From contig JAGWRJ010000207.1 in NCBI GenBank assembly GCA_028869725.1, positions 1 through 6,085 on the forward strand: 6,085 nt of DNA, read 5' to 3'. A model generated the notes under the pieces. The model searched no databases, was not told where the DNA came from, and saw only the letters and a program-made list of their open reading frames with translations. Below are positions 1 through 6,085 of this stretch, piece after piece. Source of the stretch: Alphaproteobacteria bacterium (GTDB taxonomy: Bacteria; Pseudomonadota; Alphaproteobacteria; Micropepsales; Micropepsaceae). Positions within the stretch are counted from its first letter, which is position 1, and each line of letters starts with the position of its first letter. Both the position numbers and the translations under genes were made by a program.

Positions 1-36
1 CACCGCCGCCGTGGCCAGTACCGCCAGGAGGTCCAC
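1..36 (-). CDS. Possible start of a divergent gene leaving the window (partial)
   Basis: Read on the - strand, a GTG codon at 36-34 opens a frame of twelve codons that reaches the left edge without a stop. It encodes (M)DLLAVLATAAV, which resembles the hydrophobic start of a membrane or secreted protein. A GAGG Shine-Dalgarno-like sequence (complement of 44-47) lies 7 nt before the GTG, and the same frame has a TGA just upstream, so translation could not begin much earlier. The + strand over about 1-240 is C-rich, as expected if transcription to the left is important here. Twelve codons are too few to name a product, and the frame may be chance. Confidence 0.22.
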   Translation of the reverse strand, partial: MDLLAVLATAAV

Positions 37-211
37 GCCAACACCTCATGCAACGGCAAAGCACCTTACGGGACTGGCGCGAGCCCGACCGCACCTCGTA
101 CCAGTCCGGAAAACAACCGCCCCTTCGAGTGCCCCCGAAGTCGTCGCCACGACATCCATCGCAAGCCTGCGCCAATCAAATCAGCGGAACAGCACCGAAA
201 CAGCACGCCCT

Positions 212-223
212 CGTGACGTCACG
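212..223. promoter_or_regulatory. Perfect 12-bp palindrome, candidate operator
   Basis: CGTGACGTCACG is its own reverse complement over all 12 bases. It lies about 190 nt upstream of the adaptor start and about 175 nt from the possible divergent start, so it sits roughly mid-way in the control region. A gapless dyad of this kind can bind a dimeric transcription factor. It could equally be chance: the 8-bp core TGACGTCA also occurs inside the permease gene near 2090-2098. The regulator cannot be named. Confidence 0.3.
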
Positions 224-266
224 CGTCTTTTCCACCCAATCGCCCTATGGTACCGGATTAGGGGGC

Positions 267-297
267 TTGATTTTCCGAAGCCTGCCCATGCTATGGT
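267..297 (+). promoter_or_regulatory. Weak sigma70-like promoter candidate for the exporter operon
   Basis: TTGATT (267-272) resembles a -35 box. TATGGT (292-297) is a poor -10 match, with a long 19-bp spacer. It lies in the locally AT-richer part of the region, about 115 nt before the first gene. An imperfect CCAT-GCT-ATGG dyad (286-296) overlaps the -10. The match is weak, and the real promoter may be elsewhere or use another sigma factor. Confidence 0.18.
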
Positions 298-312
298 TAT
301 GAAATTATTGGC

Positions 313-371
313 CATTTGCGCCTTTCGGTGAGCCGGGGTTCCAAATTTGATGCAATGAGCGCGCATTTGCG
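313..371 (+). repeat. Direct repeat of CATTTGCG, two copies
   Basis: CATTTGCG occurs at 313-320 and again at 364-371, start-to-start distance 51 bp, or about five helical turns. Both copies lie between the promoter candidate and the adaptor start. Spacing on the same helix face could suit cooperative binding of a regulator. Two 8-mers in this distance are weak evidence and may be coincidental. Confidence 0.18.
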
Positions 372-410
372 TACGGGCTTGGCGCGAAACTTGGCGATGG
401 AAATGTCCCA

Positions 411-1385
411 ATGCGATTGTTATCCAGACTTATAAATTTGGCGCGAGACCGTTCGCATCAGGATGGCGTAGGACGCGCACGGCCGTTGGAGCCCACAATT
501 CTGTGCCGTAGCGTGCAGCTGGCGCAGATTTTTGTCGTCACGGCATGTTTTGCCGTTCCGGCCGCTGCTCGTGACGCCAGTGGTTCGCATATCGGTGCCA
601 TCGGTCAGATCATCCCGCAGAGCGGCATTGTAGATGTCCTAGGCTCGCCCGGTTCACGCGTTACCGCCATTTATGTTCATGTAGGTGAAGTCGTTAAGGC
701 CGGAACGCTGCTGATGAGCACGCAAGGCGTGACGCCCGGAAGCGATATCGCGACGGCAAAGAGCCAGCTCGATGCCGCCAAGAAACTCGCCGTCGAAGAA
801 GTGGCGGCGCAAACCGCTGCCGTTCGTCTCGCGGAGTCAGTCGCCGCGCAGGCAACCGCTTCGGCGCGAGTTTACAAGGCGATGGGAAGTTCTCTTGTAT
901 CGAAGAAGGAACTCGACCGCCTTGAGGCCACCGCGACGCAGGCTCGTCTTTCGCTGACTGTCGAACGGAACAAATTGCGCGTTACAAAAACACAGACACA
1001 AAGCGCATTGGTGTCCGCGCAGCGAGTTTATGATCTAGCATTGCAGGGTGCTGATTTGCGCGCACCGATTGATGGATCGATCTTGCGGATCAATGGGACG
1101 GTAGGGACACAGCTTGGAAGCGGTGCTGCAGTGGAAATGGGCAATCTCAAAACCATGTATGTCCTTTGCCACGTCTACGAAGGAGACATCCTGCACCTGC
1201 ACCCAGGCATGCGGGCAACAATACGGTCCCGCGCTCTCACAGTCCCGGTTCGAGGGCGCATTGAGGAAGTTGGCCGCATGATAGACCCGCACGCCGAAAT
1301 CGGAAATGTGCGCATCAGGCTTGACAATGCGAATCCGGCGGACCGTCTCGTGGGTATGGAGGTCAATGTCTCCATTGACCGATAA
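411..1385 (+). CDS. devB: DevB/HlyD-family periplasmic adaptor of an ABC exporter
   Basis: This 324-residue membrane-fusion protein should bridge the inner-membrane permease and the outer-membrane channel. A hydrophobic segment (about 37-53) ends in a signal-peptidase-like AAA/RD site. The first half of a lipoyl domain (about 65-103) follows, with IYVHVGEVVKAGTLLM. Next is an alpha-helical coiled-coil hairpin (about 112-212), then the second lipoyl half (ADLRAPIDGSILRI, from 214) and a beta-barrel/membrane-proximal region to the end. The hairpin tip has R153 and S164, spaced 11 residues apart as in the TolC-docking R-L-S motif of AcrA/MacA-type adaptors; the usual Leu at R+4 is Ala157. The ATG at 411 has a partial ribosome site, GGAAA (399-403), 7 nt upstream. 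It leaves an unusual 33-residue polar extension before the hydrophobic segment, so a later start (TTG 486, CTG 501 or GTG 513) is possible. It is first in the operon and overlaps the permease by 20 nt. Family assignment is firm; cargo is unknown. Confidence 0.9.
   Translation: MRLLSRLINLARDRSHQDGVGRARPLEPTILCRSVQLAQIFVVTACFAVPAAARDASGSHIGAIGQIIPQSGIVDVLGSPGSRVTAIYVHVGEVVKAGTLLMSTQGVTPGSDIATAKSQLDAAKKLAVEEVAAQTAAVRLAESVAAQATASARVYKAMGSSLVSKKELDRLEATATQARLSLTVERNKLRVTKTQTQSALVSAQRVYDLALQGADLRAPIDGSILRINGTVGTQLGSGAAVEMGNLKTMYVLCHVYEGDILHLHPGMRATIRSRALTVPVRGRIEEVGRMIDPHAEIGNVRIRLDNANPADRLVGMEVNVSIDR
1358..1362 (+). promoter_or_regulatory. Ribosome binding site for the permease, inside the adaptor gene
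   Basis: GGAGG lies within the last codons of the adaptor gene. It is 3 nt before the ATG at 1366, tighter than the usual 5-9 nt. The next in-frame candidate, TTG at 1375, would have 12 nt. The earlier in-frame ATGs (1306, 1327) have no comparable site and would add residues that look like an out-of-frame reading of the adaptor. The site therefore favours 1366 as start. Confidence 0.55.
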
Positions 1386-2535
1386 GTTTCGTTCGTTTTT
1401 TGATAGCCGGCCGGCATCCTTTCTTCTGGGAGTGAGGCTGGCGGCGTTCGATTCCATCGCGTTCGTTGCAGCGGTGACGGGCCTTGCAGTGGGTGTGCTT
1501 GTGATGTTTGTAGAGATAGGCTTTCTGCTAGCCATCCTGCAGGCGCAGGCACGCATTGCCACACTCGTGCGCGGCGACCTTGTTGTCATGAGCGCGGCCC
1601 GAACCAGTCTGCACGACTGGAGGCGATTTGATCGGGTCAGGCTCGCGCAGGCTTTGGGTTATACGCGGGTTGAACAAGCCATTCCCATATACGAAAGCGG
1701 CATGCTGCTAAGAAATCCGCCAGCACGCTCTGTGCATCGCGTAATCGCTTTCGCCTTTCCGGCAGATACGATGCCACTCGATATCGGCAACCGGACAAAG
1801 GTCCGACATGCACTCCAAAAGCCCAACGCTATTCTATTCGACCGGCTGTCTCGCCCGCTGTTCGGTCCAATCTCAACTGGACGCAAAATCGAACTAGACG
1901 GCAAAGCCTTCGACGTCGCCGGAAAAGTTGATTTCGGGCCCGACATGATCATGGATGGTGCTGTTTTCATGAGCGAGGGTACATGGCTCTCGTCGGATCC
2001 TGGCGCGCAGCCTATTCTGGGTGTCATCCGCCTCAAGCCCGGCACGAACGTAAACGTCGCCGAACGCAAGCTGCGCGCGTTACTTCCGGATGACGTCACC
2101 GTGATGACACCTCGCGATGCCTATGACCGGGAGATTAATTTCACCCTGCGCACCGCCCCGATTGGTTTCATATTCGCACTGGGCGCGGCGGCGGGTTTGG
2201 TGATAGGTGCAATCATTTGCTATCAGACCCTTTATAATCAAATTATCGACTGCGCCAAGGAATATGCAACATTGCGGGTCATGGGCTTTTCAAACGCTTT
2301 TTTCCGCAGAGTCATGATCGAGCAGGGCGTACTGCTCGCACTCTCCAGTCTTGTTGTGGGCGCCGTCGGGGCCATGGCTGCATATTGGTTGCTCGGCGAT
2401 GCGACGGGGATGCGCATAACGCTTGGCATCTATATTCTACTGGTTGTTGGCGTTCCGACCTTGGGCGTGTCGGCATTTGCCGCGGATAGGGCCTGTCGAC
2501 ATATTCTCAATCCTGATCCGGCCGAACTTTACTGA
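1366..2535 (+). CDS. devC: DevC-type ABC exporter permease (FtsX-like fold)
   Basis: From the ATG at 1366 this is a 389-residue inner-membrane protein with the four-helix FtsX/MacB topology. TM1 is at about 31-57, then a large periplasmic domain (about 58-262), and TM2 (266-288), TM3 (318-341) and TM4 (351-373). The segment APIGFIFALGAAAGLVIGAI at TM2 and the cytoplasmic stretch EYATLRVMGFS (299-309), which should contact the ATPase, are characteristic of DevC-like permeases. So is the C-terminal DPAELY. Unlike MacB there is no fused nucleotide-binding domain; the ATPase is the next gene. In DevBCA systems this subunit, as a dimer, drives the periplasmic adaptor by ATP-powered shape change rather than by a conventional membrane channel. 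The start overlaps the adaptor end by 20 nt, and the stop codon shares one base with the ATPase start (TGATG). Substrate is not predictable from the sequence. Confidence 0.92.
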   Translation: MSPLTDKFRSFFDSRPASFLLGVRLAAFDSIAFVAAVTGLAVGVLVMFVEIGFLLAILQAQARIATLVRGDLVVMSAARTSLHDWRRFDRVRLAQALGYTRVEQAIPIYESGMLLRNPPARSVHRVIAFAFPADTMPLDIGNRTKVRHALQKPNAILFDRLSRPLFGPISTGRKIELDGKAFDVAGKVDFGPDMIMDGAVFMSEGTWLSSDPGAQPILGVIRLKPGTNVNVAERKLRALLPDDVTVMTPRDAYDREINFTLRTAPIGFIFALGAAAGLVIGAIICYQTLYNQIIDCAKEYATLRVMGFSNAFFRRVMIEQGVLLALSSLVVGAVGAMAAYWLLGDATGMRITLGIYILLVVGVPTLGVSAFAADRACRHILNPDPAELY

Positions 2536-3263
2536 TGGATATGGTAGACAGCATCCGAAGCACTCCTGTATTGCCCGGCCTTGCTCCGGCAGCGGTCGTG
2601 CGAGGTGTCAGTTATGCATATGGCGATGGCGCCAATCGGAAGGTCGTTCTAGAGAACGTCGAACTCGTGCTTGATCCGGGCAAGTTCGTCGTCCTTACTG
2701 GCCATTCTGGCGCCGGTAAGACCACTCTGCTTACCCTGATCGGAGCCATCCGAAGCCTTCAGAATGGTTACATCGATGTGCTCGGGGTTCGACTGACCAA
2801 CGACTCCGAACGGCAGGCGCGGGAGGTTCGCCGAAGGATTGGGTTCATTTTCCAGGATCACAACCTCTTCGGTGCGATCAGCGTTTTCCGCACGCTTTGG
2901 CTTACCACAGAGCTGGCAGACATGCCGCTATCGCGAATGGAGGCAATGGAAAAGGCGCTCGGTATCCTGAAGAAGCTGAACATGTCCGAACATCTTCATG
3001 CGTTTCCGGGCGAGCTATCGACCGGTCAGAAGCAGCGCATTGCAGTTGCTCGGGCTCTCATGAACGATCCAAAGCTGATTCTCGGCGATGAACCGACAGC
3101 TTCACTCGATCACGCAGCTTCCATGCTTGTCGTTGACCTGATCAAAGAGCATGTCTTGCGCAACAGCGCCAGTGCGCTGATCGTCACCCACGACGAACGG
3201 ATTTTCGACTTTGCTGATCATATTATTCGTTTGGAAGATGGTCAGATGGTGCTGCACAAATGA
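2535..3263 (+). CDS. devA: DevA-type ABC transporter ATP-binding protein
   Basis: This 242-residue cytoplasmic ATPase powers the exporter. All ABC motifs are present in order: Walker A GHSGAGKTT (56-64), Q-loop FIFQDHN (Gln107), signature LSTGQ (161-165), Walker B LILGDE with catalytic Glu186, D-loop SLD (190-192) and switch His219 in VTHDE. The signature has Thr where LSGGQ has its first Gly, a tolerated variation. The sequence around RRRIGFIFQDHNLF and DEPTASLD fits the MacB/LolD/DevA class that pairs with FtsX-like permeases. The family usually has about 220-250 residues, so it is full length. The ATG at 2535 overlaps the permease TGA by one base and has no clear Shine-Dalgarno sequence, suggesting translational coupling; an ATG two codons later is a minor alternative. 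Its end overlaps the channel gene by four bases (ATGA). A dimer is expected. Confidence 0.95.
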   Translation: MDMVDSIRSTPVLPGLAPAAVVRGVSYAYGDGANRKVVLENVELVLDPGKFVVLTGHSGAGKTTLLTLIGAIRSLQNGYIDVLGVRLTNDSERQAREVRRRIGFIFQDHNLFGAISVFRTLWLTTELADMPLSRMEAMEKALGILKKLNMSEHLHAFPGELSTGQKQRIAVARALMNDPKLILGDEPTASLDHAASMLVVDLIKEHVLRNSASALIVTHDERIFDFADHIIRLEDGQMVLHK

Positions 3264-4732
3264 CTTTCTGGCGGACCGGGACATTAATCTGTGCCTTAGC
3301 GGTAGGAGCTACATCTCTTCTGTCGCCGGTTAAGGCCGAAACGAGCGTGTTGCAGCTCAATTCGGTAATCGAAGCTGCTCTCGGTCATGGCCAAAAAGTG
3401 AAGCACGCGGATATTAAGCTCAAACTTGCAGACGCGCGGCTCCGAGAAGCGCAAGGTGCGTTCGACTGGCGCACAACAGGACGCATGGGCTGGAAGCGCC
3501 TTTACTTTCCCAGAGCTGAGCTTATTCACGGCTACAATGTTTTGACTGACTCTTTGGAATCGAGTTCCAATGTTCAAGTCGAGCTGGGAGTGAGCCATCT
3601 TTTTCACAATGGCATTCGGATCGAGCCAGGCATTAGCTATTTTCCGATCGCAAATGCATCACGCGCGCAAACGTTTGGCGCCGTACGTCCCATTCCCTTC
3701 GTTAATCTGCAGGTTCCGCTTCTGCATGTCTTCGATGAAGACAATACCGCAGCAGCCGACGAACGAGCAGCCATCAAGGATCAGACTGGCTCGATCTACG
3801 AACGAACTGCGGCACAGCAACAAGCCGTTTTTGATGCAGTCCAGACCTATTGGCGTTGTGTCGCTGCACAGGATATGACTCAAATATTGGAAGCAGAAAA
3901 CGCCTCTTCAAACCGATATTTCAGGACTTTGCGCGCTCAGCAGAGGGCCGGTCAAATCGACATGGCCACAGTGGAAATGGCCTCTGCCAAGGAAATTCGT
4001 CGCGATTCGGAACTCGCGCAGGCCCGCGAGAATGTCTCACAGTGCCGTATGTACCTTTCGTTACTCGTCGGCAGCAAGAAGTCCACCGATTTGCCGGCAA
4101 TGTCAGCTGCATTTCCGAAATTGCAGGACATCGCGCGAGCGGCAACAAGACTACGTGACGCTACCTTGAACGAAATTGCACTGAGAAACAGGCCCGACAT
4201 AGTGGCATCCGAGCAGTATATCTCGGCCGCGGACGACCGCGTAGCCTCTGCGAAGGCTGGGCAAGACCCCAAAGTCAACCTGCTGGTGAATCCAGATGGC
4301 GCCTTTGTGTCGGTTTCCATGAGCATTGAGGGCAATAGGGCCGACGGTGCGGAGGCGGCCGCGGAGGCAGAGGCCGCCGAGGCGCGGCTTACTCTCACCG
4401 AACTTCATCAGCAGATTGGTCGCGACGTGACGAGCGCAGTCCTGGCGTTACGCAATTCGCTGTCCACGCTGGCAACACTACGCGCGGCCGAGCGAGCAAT
4501 GACGCGGATAATCGAACAATCCCGGCGGGCGTTGCGAACCGGTGGCCTCGATGCCAAAGATGTCCACTCGCGTGAGGAAGAGCGGGTTGATATCCAACTT
4601 CAGTTGGTTCAGGCGTCACTGGACAGCGCGCTCGATCTTGCAAAGCTGCGGCTTGTTACTGGCACAGTCGCGACGCAGGGACCAACGGCCGCGTCCGATG
4701 ACGTCGCCCTCTTCAAGTCCCTGCAGTTTTAG
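3260..4732 (+). CDS. TolC-family outer-membrane efflux protein
   Basis: This 490-residue protein should form the trimeric outer-membrane exit duct. A Sec signal peptide (1-26) ends at VKA/ETS. Two tandem TolC repeats follow. The first has a long beta-hairpin region (about 66-155), the PLLHVFDEDNTAAA entry to the helices, and a periplasmic tip GQIDMATV (231-238). The second has NRPDIVASE (310-318), a short strand pair (about 336-357), an Ala/Glu-rich stretch (363-376) and a tip GGLDAKDV (428-435). The last helix contains AKLRLVTGT (461-469). These paired tips are where adaptor hairpins dock. The second strand pair is much shorter than the first. The ATG shares four bases with the ATPase stop and has no strong ribosome site, so it is probably translated by coupling. 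Being the last gene of the operon makes it the dedicated channel of this exporter. HgdD, the TolC partner of cyanobacterial DevBCA, is the nearest functional analogy. Confidence 0.92.
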   Translation: MTFWRTGTLICALAVGATSLLSPVKAETSVLQLNSVIEAALGHGQKVKHADIKLKLADARLREAQGAFDWRTTGRMGWKRLYFPRAELIHGYNVLTDSLESSSNVQVELGVSHLFHNGIRIEPGISYFPIANASRAQTFGAVRPIPFVNLQVPLLHVFDEDNTAAADERAAIKDQTGSIYERTAAQQQAVFDAVQTYWRCVAAQDMTQILEAENASSNRYFRTLRAQQRAGQIDMATVEMASAKEIRRDSELAQARENVSQCRMYLSLLVGSKKSTDLPAMSAAFPKLQDIARAATRLRDATLNEIALRNRPDIVASEQYISAADDRVASAKAGQDPKVNLLVNPDGAFVSVSMSIEGNRADGAEAAAEAEAAEARLTLTELHQQIGRDVTSAVLALRNSLSTLATLRAAERAMTRIIEQSRRALRTGGLDAKDVHSREEERVDIQLQLVQASLDSALDLAKLRLVTGTVATQGPTAASDDVALFKSLQF

Positions 4733-5099
4733 TCATTCGTGGCCTCAAGCTACGAACTACGGCGATCGTTATGAGAGTTCCCAGGCACATCAAATCGACG
4801 TTCTGGTTCGACTTGTGGCGTGCCAACGATGGCCTTCGGCTGGCATGCTCCAATTCAAGCATACAACGCCGGTCGTCATAAGATCGCGCGATAGAAGGGG
4901 CAGCTCGGGAACGTGGCGCCGGCCCGACTTAGGTAAGGGGCGCAGCCACACAATATCATCCCTTGGAGTAAAGGCGCGCAGGGCATCCGGCGCGTGCTGC
5001 GAGGTTTATGCAACTATATACCCAGGTGCACAACGGAAGGCTGGAAACTCCGGGATTTACGGCGGCAATAAGCATTCGAAGGAAGACTTTTCCCCGATT
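4733..5099. other. Gap between convergent genes, no supported gene
   Basis: These 367 bases separate the end of the channel gene from the end of the - strand wzi gene. No clear intrinsic terminator is present: the best stem (5079-5095) is six pairs including two G-U pairs, with no following T-run on either strand. A small + frame at 4771-4881 encodes 36 residues (starting MRVPRHIKSTFWFDLW). The same frame continues past its TAA for about 17 more codons to a TAG, but no ribosome site or recognisable family supports it. The sequence may be a decayed remnant or plain spacer. The gap is long for a compact convergent junction. Confidence 0.5.
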
Positions 5100-6085
5100 C
5101 TAGAACGCATACTGTGTCGCAAGTTCCACAGCGCCAGTGAAGCCGTGATTGGGACGCGGTTGGTCGTCCTGTACGCGGGCCGCCAAATCGAACCGCCAGT
5201 TTCGCCAGGGTACCGTGATCCGCGCCTCTAAAAGGTTGAAATGGACCGGCGCAGTTGTCACTCCATTTCCCCAAAGGGGTTCTGAACTATTGGTACCGGC
5301 CCCGGGGCCCGTGTCCTTGAAGCTGCCAATGCCGACATGATGATAGGTAAGCGTATAGGTCTGATTGTGCGAGCCTGTCCAGCTCACCTGCAACGACTCC
5401 ATCTCGGAATCCGTGTCGAGGCTGGAGCCGAGTGCACGCCCACGATAGCGCAACCCGTCGAAATATTTTGGCGAGTTGTATGTCCATCCCGGAGTGACAG
5501 TCGAGAAGCCGAAAAGAGTATAGGTCGGGATCGTATTGTCGTACTCGAGAGTGAATCTCACCCGATGTCCGCCGATCGGCAGCCATACACTCGAACCAAC
5601 AAGATGAGTAGCGTTTATGGGTTGGGGTAGGCTTGCATTGGTGAACATAGTTTCGGCATAGATTGCAAACGGGACTTGCCAGACACTTCCGGTATAGCGG
5701 ATGTCGTATTGTCCTTCGCTGTTCGCCTGGTCGAGATGTGACGTTGAATTTGTGACGTTGAAGTATGATTTCAGTGGATTACAGGGATGATCGGCACCGC
5801 ACATCAGCTGAGTCCGCGAAATGCCGATTTCCAGGCCGTGCAATGGGCTGAACGTCAGCCGTGTGCCGTCATATATTGTGTTGCGACTGAGTCGCGGACC
5901 GTCGAGAAGTCCGAAAAAGACCTCTGCTTGCCATGGGCCGAGCCAGCTCAGTACGGGCCATTGGAACGGTGTTGTCGAAATTCGGCTGATGCCAATCTGC
6001 GGCATCGGTCGGGCGTTGTTAGAAAGCAGGTCGGCAGATATCCACCCCGGTCCCCACCAATGCGTCAGATACCCCGCATAAACCA
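5100..6085 (-). CDS. wzi: Wzi-family capsule assembly outer-membrane protein (C-terminal part)
   Basis: The - strand frame is open from the right edge to a TAG at 5102-5100, giving the last 327 residues; the true start lies beyond the window. An internal ATG at 6005 is not the start, because the frame upstream encodes HWWGPGW (6062-6042) followed by LLSNNARPMPQIGISR, which matches the hallmark Wzi/capsule-assembly segment. The rest is rich in alternating aromatic and polar residues with Gly/Asn turns (for example YDIRYTGSVWQVPFAIYAE and TYTLTYHHVGIGS), as in outer-membrane beta-strands. It ends in a C-terminal Phe (QYAF), the usual signal for outer-membrane barrel insertion. E. coli Wzi, about 480 residues, is an 18-strand barrel that acts as a lectin holding group 1 capsule on the surface. 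The gene converges on the exporter operon and is not part of its transcript. The match to the family is strong; which polysaccharide it binds is unknown. Confidence 0.88.
   Translation of the reverse strand, partial: VYAGYLTHWWGPGWISADLLSNNARPMPQIGISRISTTPFQWPVLSWLGPWQAEVFFGLLDGPRLSRNTIYDGTRLTFSPLHGLEIGISRTQLMCGADHPCNPLKSYFNVTNSTSHLDQANSEGQYDIRYTGSVWQVPFAIYAETMFTNASLPQPINATHLVGSSVWLPIGGHRVRFTLEYDNTIPTYTLFGFSTVTPGWTYNSPKYFDGLRYRGRALGSSLDTDSEMESLQVSWTGSHNQTYTLTYHHVGIGSFKDTGPGAGTNSSEPLWGNGVTTAPVHFNLLEARITVPWRNWRFDLAARVQDDQPRPNHGFTGAVELATQYAF

Larger units (their letters stand above)
37..410. other. Upstream control region without a supported gene
   Basis: This stretch precedes the exporter operon. 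All three + frames stay open for 200 bases or more in its left half, but the translations are rich in Pro, Arg, Ser and Thr and resemble no family. That fits a stop-poor, C-rich sequence rather than a gene. The - strand frames are short and equally unremarkable. From about 260 rightwards it becomes more AT-rich, as expected near a promoter. It contains the palindrome at 212-223, the repeated CATTTGCG and a weak promoter candidate, listed separately. If the left-edge gene is real, this is a divergent promoter region. Confidence 0.55.

Noticed and set aside
11..331. + strand open frame of 106 codons upstream of the operon
   Set aside because: All three + frames are open here because of stop-poor, C-rich sequence. 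The product is Thr/Ala/Arg-rich with no motif and no convincing ribosome site.
181..411. - strand open frame of 76 codons just upstream of the adaptor
   Set aside because: It covers the AT-richer likely promoter area, has no recognised motif and no strong ribosome site.
1035..1589. - strand open frame of 184 codons across the adaptor-permease junction
   Set aside because: It is antisense to two strongly supported genes and its translation is low-complexity with no family resemblance.
1366..3263. Interpretation as a MacB-type macrolide exporter
   Set aside because: MacB carries the ATPase fused ahead of the permease. Here they are separate, in permease-then-ATPase order, and the permease C-terminus and TM2 motifs fit DevC better.
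5079..5095. Stem-loop AAGGAA/TTCCCC as a terminator for wzi or the exporter operon
   Set aside because: The stem is six pairs with two G-U pairs on the - strand transcript and is weaker on the other; no T-run follows it.
4542..5231. Long + strand open frame of 229 codons crossing the end of the channel gene, the gap and the end of wzi
   Set aside because: Its first part is an out-of-frame reading of the well-supported channel gene and its last part is antisense to wzi. The middle resembles no family and has no start of its own.

Overview
The window is a stretch of Gram-negative chromosome (or large replicon), moderately GC-rich by eye. It carries cell-envelope export and surface-polysaccharide genes. 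An outer-membrane TolC-type channel and an outer-membrane Wzi-type capsule protein both require a double-membrane organism. Gene style and composition suggest a proteobacterium, but nothing here fixes the genus. No tRNA, rRNA, insertion sequence or CRISPR array is visible.

Layout: positions 1-410 are a control region with no convincing gene, except a possible divergent start at the extreme left edge. It holds a perfect 12-bp palindrome (212-223), a repeated 8-mer and a weak promoter candidate. Positions 411-4732 are a tightly packed four-gene operon on the + strand. In order these are a HlyD/DevB-type periplasmic adaptor, a DevC-type FtsX-like permease, a DevA-type ABC ATPase and a TolC-family outer-membrane channel. 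All three junctions overlap (20 nt, 1 nt, 4 nt), which points to one transcript and coupled translation. Positions 4733-5099 are a gap without a supported gene, between convergent transcription units. From 5100 to the right edge, on the - strand, lies the C-terminal part of a Wzi-family outer-membrane protein whose N-terminus is outside the window.

How it works together: the ATPase and permease form an inner-membrane engine of the DevCA type. The adaptor spans the periplasm and its hairpin tip keeps most of the R-L-S motif used to dock TolC proteins. The TolC-like protein provides the exit duct. The operon therefore encodes a complete ATP-driven tripartite exporter related to cyanobacterial DevBCA-HgdD, which exports heterocyst glycolipids. 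The cargo here cannot be read from the sequence. The neighbouring wzi gene makes an envelope glycan, glycolipid or related molecule a reasonable guess, but the two units are convergent and so are not co-transcribed.
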